A stretch of DNA of 9,372 nucleotides from DASSKF01 sp035690725 (lineage in GTDB: Bacteria; Actinomycetota; Actinomycetes; Actinomycetales; Dermatophilaceae), in contig DASSKF010000166.1 in the NCBI GenBank assembly GCA_035690725.1, forward strand, positions 1-9,372. The letters run 5' to 3'. Made by a program: the position numbers and the translations under genes. Of the stretch, positions 7,633 through 9,372 are shown one piece after another. The notes under the pieces are model-generated. The model ran no database searches and was not told the origin of the DNA. It saw only the letters and a list, made by a program, of their open reading frames with translations. How positions within the stretch are numbered: the stretch's first letter is position 1; the number at the start of each line of letters is the position of its first letter.

Positions 7633-7660
7633 CCTGTGGACGGCCGATCCCCTGTGGACG
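7633..7660. repeat. 10-bp direct repeat CCTGTGGACG, DnaA-box-like
   Basis: Two identical copies, 7633-7642 and 7651-7660, with starts 18 bp apart. Read on the minus strand, each contains GTCCACA, close to the DnaA box of GC-rich actinobacteria (TTGTCCACA): TCGTCCACA for the right copy (8 of 9) and CCGTCCACA for the left (7 of 9). They could be DnaA sites, sites for another regulator, or chance. Confidence 0.4.
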
Positions 7661-7722
7661 ACGGGGAGTCCGCCGGGTCTCCTCGGTCGCGTCGCTGCCG
7701 GTGAGCGGACAGGATGGTGCCG

Positions 7723-7728
7723 AGGAGG
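7723..7728 (+). promoter_or_regulatory. Shine-Dalgarno site of the LigD-like gene
   Basis: A perfect AGGAGG lies 7 nt before ATG 7736. It settles the start of the LigD-like gene, which cannot be judged from a stop codon because the frame runs off the window. Confidence 0.85.
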
Positions 7729-7735
7729 TGCAGGT

Positions 7736-9372
7736 ATGCCGACCGCTCGCCGTGGCGCCGGCCGTGGCCAGAACGCTGCCGAGGAGCCGCTCTCGACCTA
7801 CCGGGGGAAGCGGCGCTTCGATCGCACCCCGGAGCCGTCGGGGGAGCCGTCGGGGGAGCCGGCACCGGGGGAGGTGCCGGACTCGTCGGAGAGCCGCGAC
7901 GGTGCGCGCCGGTTCGTCGTGCAGCGGCACCGCGCCACGCGTCTGCACTACGACCTGCGCTTCGAGATCGACGGGGTCCTGGTCAGCTGGGCGGTGCCCA
8001 AGGGCGCGACCCTCGACCCGCGCGTCCGGCGGATGGCGGTGCACGTCGAGGACCACCCGATCGAGTACGAGAGCTTCGAGGGCGTGATCCCCAAGGGGGA
8101 GTACGGCGGCGGTGACGTGATCGTCTGGGACCGCGGCACCTGGGAGCCGCACGGCACCGACGACCCGGCCGAGGCCATCCGCAAGGGGGACTTCCACGCC
8201 GACCTGCACGGGGAGAAGCTGCGCGGGCGCTTCGTCCTCGTCCGGCGTGGCGGAGCCGGCGACGGCCGGGACGATCGGGAGCAGTGGCTGCTGCTGCACA
8301 AGCACGACGACGACGCGGTGGAGGGCTGGGACCCGGAGGACCACCCGCGCTCGGTCCTCAGCGGTCGCACCAACGAGGAGGTCAAGGCGGCCCCCGAGCG
8401 GCTCTGGCGCTCCGACCTCCCCGCGGACGAGGCGGCCGTCGAGCTCGACACCGCCACCGTGCCGTGGCCCGAGGAGGGCGAGCTCGGTGCCCTCGACGAG
8501 CTGGGGGCGCAGGGCACGTGGGAGGTATTCGGGCGGTCGCTGAAGGTGACCAACCTCGACAAGGTGCTCTTCCCGCCGCGCGAGGGCGGGGAGCCGGTGA
8601 CCAAGCGGGACTTCCTGCGCTACACGGCGCAGGTCGCGCCGACCCTCGTCCCCTACCTCGAGGGCCGAGCGGTCAACCTGCACCGCTACCCGGAGGGCGC
8701 GGACCGAAAGGGCTTCTGGCACAAGGAGGTCCCCGGTCATGCGCCGGAGTGGCTGTCCCGGTGGGACAACCCGGACGCGGATCCCGGGGAGACGCATACC
8801 TACCTCGTGGTGGACGAGCCCGCGGCCTTGGTGTGGGCCGCCAACTTCGGCGCCCTGGAGTGGCACCCGTGGACGTCGCGGACCGACGAGCCCGACCACC
8901 CGACATACGCGCTGTTCGACATCGACCCGGGTGAGCGCACCTCGTGGGAGGAGGTGCTGGAGCTCGCTCGGCTGCACCGGACGGCGTTCGAGCACCTGCA
9001 CATCCGCGCCTATCCCAAGGTCACCGGCCGCCGCGGGATCCAGATCTGGGTGCCGATCCGGCGTGGGCCGAGCTTCGACGACACCCGGCAGTGGGTGGAG
9101 CAGGTGTCCAAGACGGTCGGCCGGGTCATGCCGGACCTGGTCAGCTGGAAGTGGGAGAAGCGCGAGCGCAAGGGCCTGGCGCGACTCGACTACACCCAGA
9201 ACGCGGTGAACAAGACGCTCGTGGCGCCCTACAGCACCCGTCCCGGGGCGGGGGCGCCGGTGTCGACACCGATCACGTGGGACGAGCTCGACGACCCCGA
9301 CCTGCGCCCGGACCGCTGGACGCTGCGCACCGTGGTGGACCGGCTCGCCGCGCGCGGGGACCTGTTCCGCGG
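7736..9372 (+). CDS. ligD: LigD-family NHEJ protein: 3'-phosphoesterase + polymerase domains (3' end outside window)
   Basis: 545 complete codons with no stop before the right edge. After a basic and then Pro/Glu/Ser-rich N-terminus, residues about 58-160 form a LigD phosphoesterase (PE) domain: FVVQRH (His65), LHYDLRFE (His71, Asp73), SWAVPKG, VHVEDHP (His103) and YGGGDVIVWD (from Tyr123). PE trims 3'-phosphates and ribonucleotides from DNA ends. Residues about 265-545 form the POL domain, a primase-like (AEP) polymerase: LTNLDKVLFP-like KVTNLDKVLFPP, FDIDPG (metal ligands Asp395 and Asp397), KVTGRRGIQIW (motif II) and RLDYTQN (Asp485), then VAPYSTRPGAGAPVSTP. POL fills gaps during Ku-dependent end joining. 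In motif II, Gln436 stands where the AEP pattern usually has His. The order PE then POL differs from the mycobacterial POL-PE-LIG and the Pseudomonas PE-LIG-POL. No ligase domain is visible; it may follow downstream or be encoded separately. No Ku gene is in the window. Confidence 0.9.
   Translation, partial: MPTARRGAGRGQNAAEEPLSTYRGKRRFDRTPEPSGEPSGEPAPGEVPDSSESRDGARRFVVQRHRATRLHYDLRFEIDGVLVSWAVPKGATLDPRVRRMAVHVEDHPIEYESFEGVIPKGEYGGGDVIVWDRGTWEPHGTDDPAEAIRKGDFHADLHGEKLRGRFVLVRRGGAGDGRDDREQWLLLHKHDDDAVEGWDPEDHPRSVLSGRTNEEVKAAPERLWRSDLPADEAAVELDTATVPWPEEGELGALDELGAQGTWEVFGRSLKVTNLDKVLFPPREGGEPVTKRDFLRYTAQVAPTLVPYLEGRAVNLHRYPEGADRKGFWHKEVPGHAPEWLSRWDNPDADPGETHTYLVVDEPAALVWAANFGALEWHPWTSRTDEPDHPTYALFDIDPGERTSWEEVLELARLHRTAFEHLHIRAYPKVTGRRGIQIWVPIRRGPSFDDTRQWVEQVSKTVGRVMPDLVSWKWEKRERKGLARLDYTQNAVNKTLVAPYSTRPGAGAPVSTPITWDELDDPDLRPDRWTLRTVVDRLAARGDLFR
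7832..7870 (+). repeat. In-frame 12-bp tandem repeat in the LigD-like N-terminus
   Basis: GAGCCGTCGGGG occurs twice in tandem (7832-7843 and 7844-7855), followed by a longer variant, GAGCCGGCACCGGGG (7856-7870). It encodes Glu-Pro-Ser-Gly units in the flexible segment before the PE domain. Copy number could vary between strains without breaking the frame. Confidence 0.6.

Larger units (their letters stand above)
7592..7735. promoter_or_regulatory. Divergent control region between SNF2 helicase and LigD-like genes
   Basis: A 144-bp gap that must hold promoters for both outward-facing genes. It contains a 10-bp direct repeat CCTGTGGACG (7633-7642 and 7651-7660), a leaderless-type -10 for the SNF2 gene (7598-7603) and a strong SD for the LigD-like gene (7723-7728). 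For the plus-strand gene, CAGGAT at 7710-7715 is a weak -10 candidate with no matching -35. I see no SOS box of the actinobacterial LexA type (GAAC-n4-GTTC-like). Confidence 0.5.

Noticed and set aside
6510..7865. 451-codon minus-strand frame across the SNF2 start and the intergenic region
   Set aside because: It is a different frame of the SNF2 gene and low-complexity Arg/Pro/Gly; the SNF2 frame carries the SWIM finger and motor motifs.
7601..9001. 466-codon minus-strand frame opposite the LigD-like gene
   Set aside because: The plus strand has clear PE and POL motifs and a perfect SD; the minus frame is shadow coding.
1..9372. Mobile element, CRISPR, toxin-antitoxin or phage-defence system
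   Set aside because: No spaced repeats of CRISPR type, no transposase or integrase motifs, no terminal repeats and no small paired genes. The SNF2 helicase alone lacks defence partners (such as a methylase, PLD-nuclease or DISARM/Dnd components) beside it.

Overview
The window is a high-GC stretch (strong G/C bias at third codon positions, GTG and ATG starts, purine-rich Shine-Dalgarno sites, short gaps) that reads as the chromosome of an actinobacterium. A micrococcalean such as a member of the Intrasporangiaceae would fit, but that narrower placement is a guess from protein style and no marker gene supports it. There is no integrase, transposase, tRNA, rRNA, CRISPR array, prophage gene or compositional break, so this looks like ordinary chromosome rather than an island.

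Layout: (1) bases 1-265, minus strand, 5' part of a hemerythrin HHE-domain protein that runs off the left edge; (2) a 174-bp divergent gap with an inverted repeat whose arms each carry a -10-like TACGGT; (3) 440-1897, plus strand, a complete sugar-porter MFS transporter with a weak terminator-like hairpin over its stop codon; (4) 1993-3939, plus strand, a secreted cell-wall hydrolase with an N-terminal lysozyme/lytic-transglycosylase-like domain, a central zinc amidase (Amidase_2) domain and C-terminal SH3-like repeats; (5) a convergent gap holding a strong GC hairpin terminator; (6) 4115-7591, minus strand, a 1158-residue SWIM zinc finger-SNF2/Rad54-type helicase, apparently leaderless; (7) a 144-bp divergent gap with a 10-bp direct repeat resembling the DnaA box; (8) 7736 to the right edge, plus strand, a LigD-family NHEJ protein with a 3'-phosphoesterase (PE) domain followed directly by an archaeo-eukaryotic-primase-type polymerase (POL) domain. 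Its ligase domain, if any, lies outside the window.

The genes do not form one operon. The left half serves transport, envelope remodelling and perhaps oxygen/iron or redox sensing. The right half pairs two DNA-transaction genes, the SNF2 translocase and the LigD-like enzyme, head to head over a short shared control region, which suggests but does not prove a shared role in DNA break repair. I found no clearly new system. The points most worth checking are the PE-POL order of the LigD-like protein, its Gln in place of the usual His in the polymerase motif II, the hairpin abutting the amidase ribosome-binding site, and the leaderless SNF2 start.
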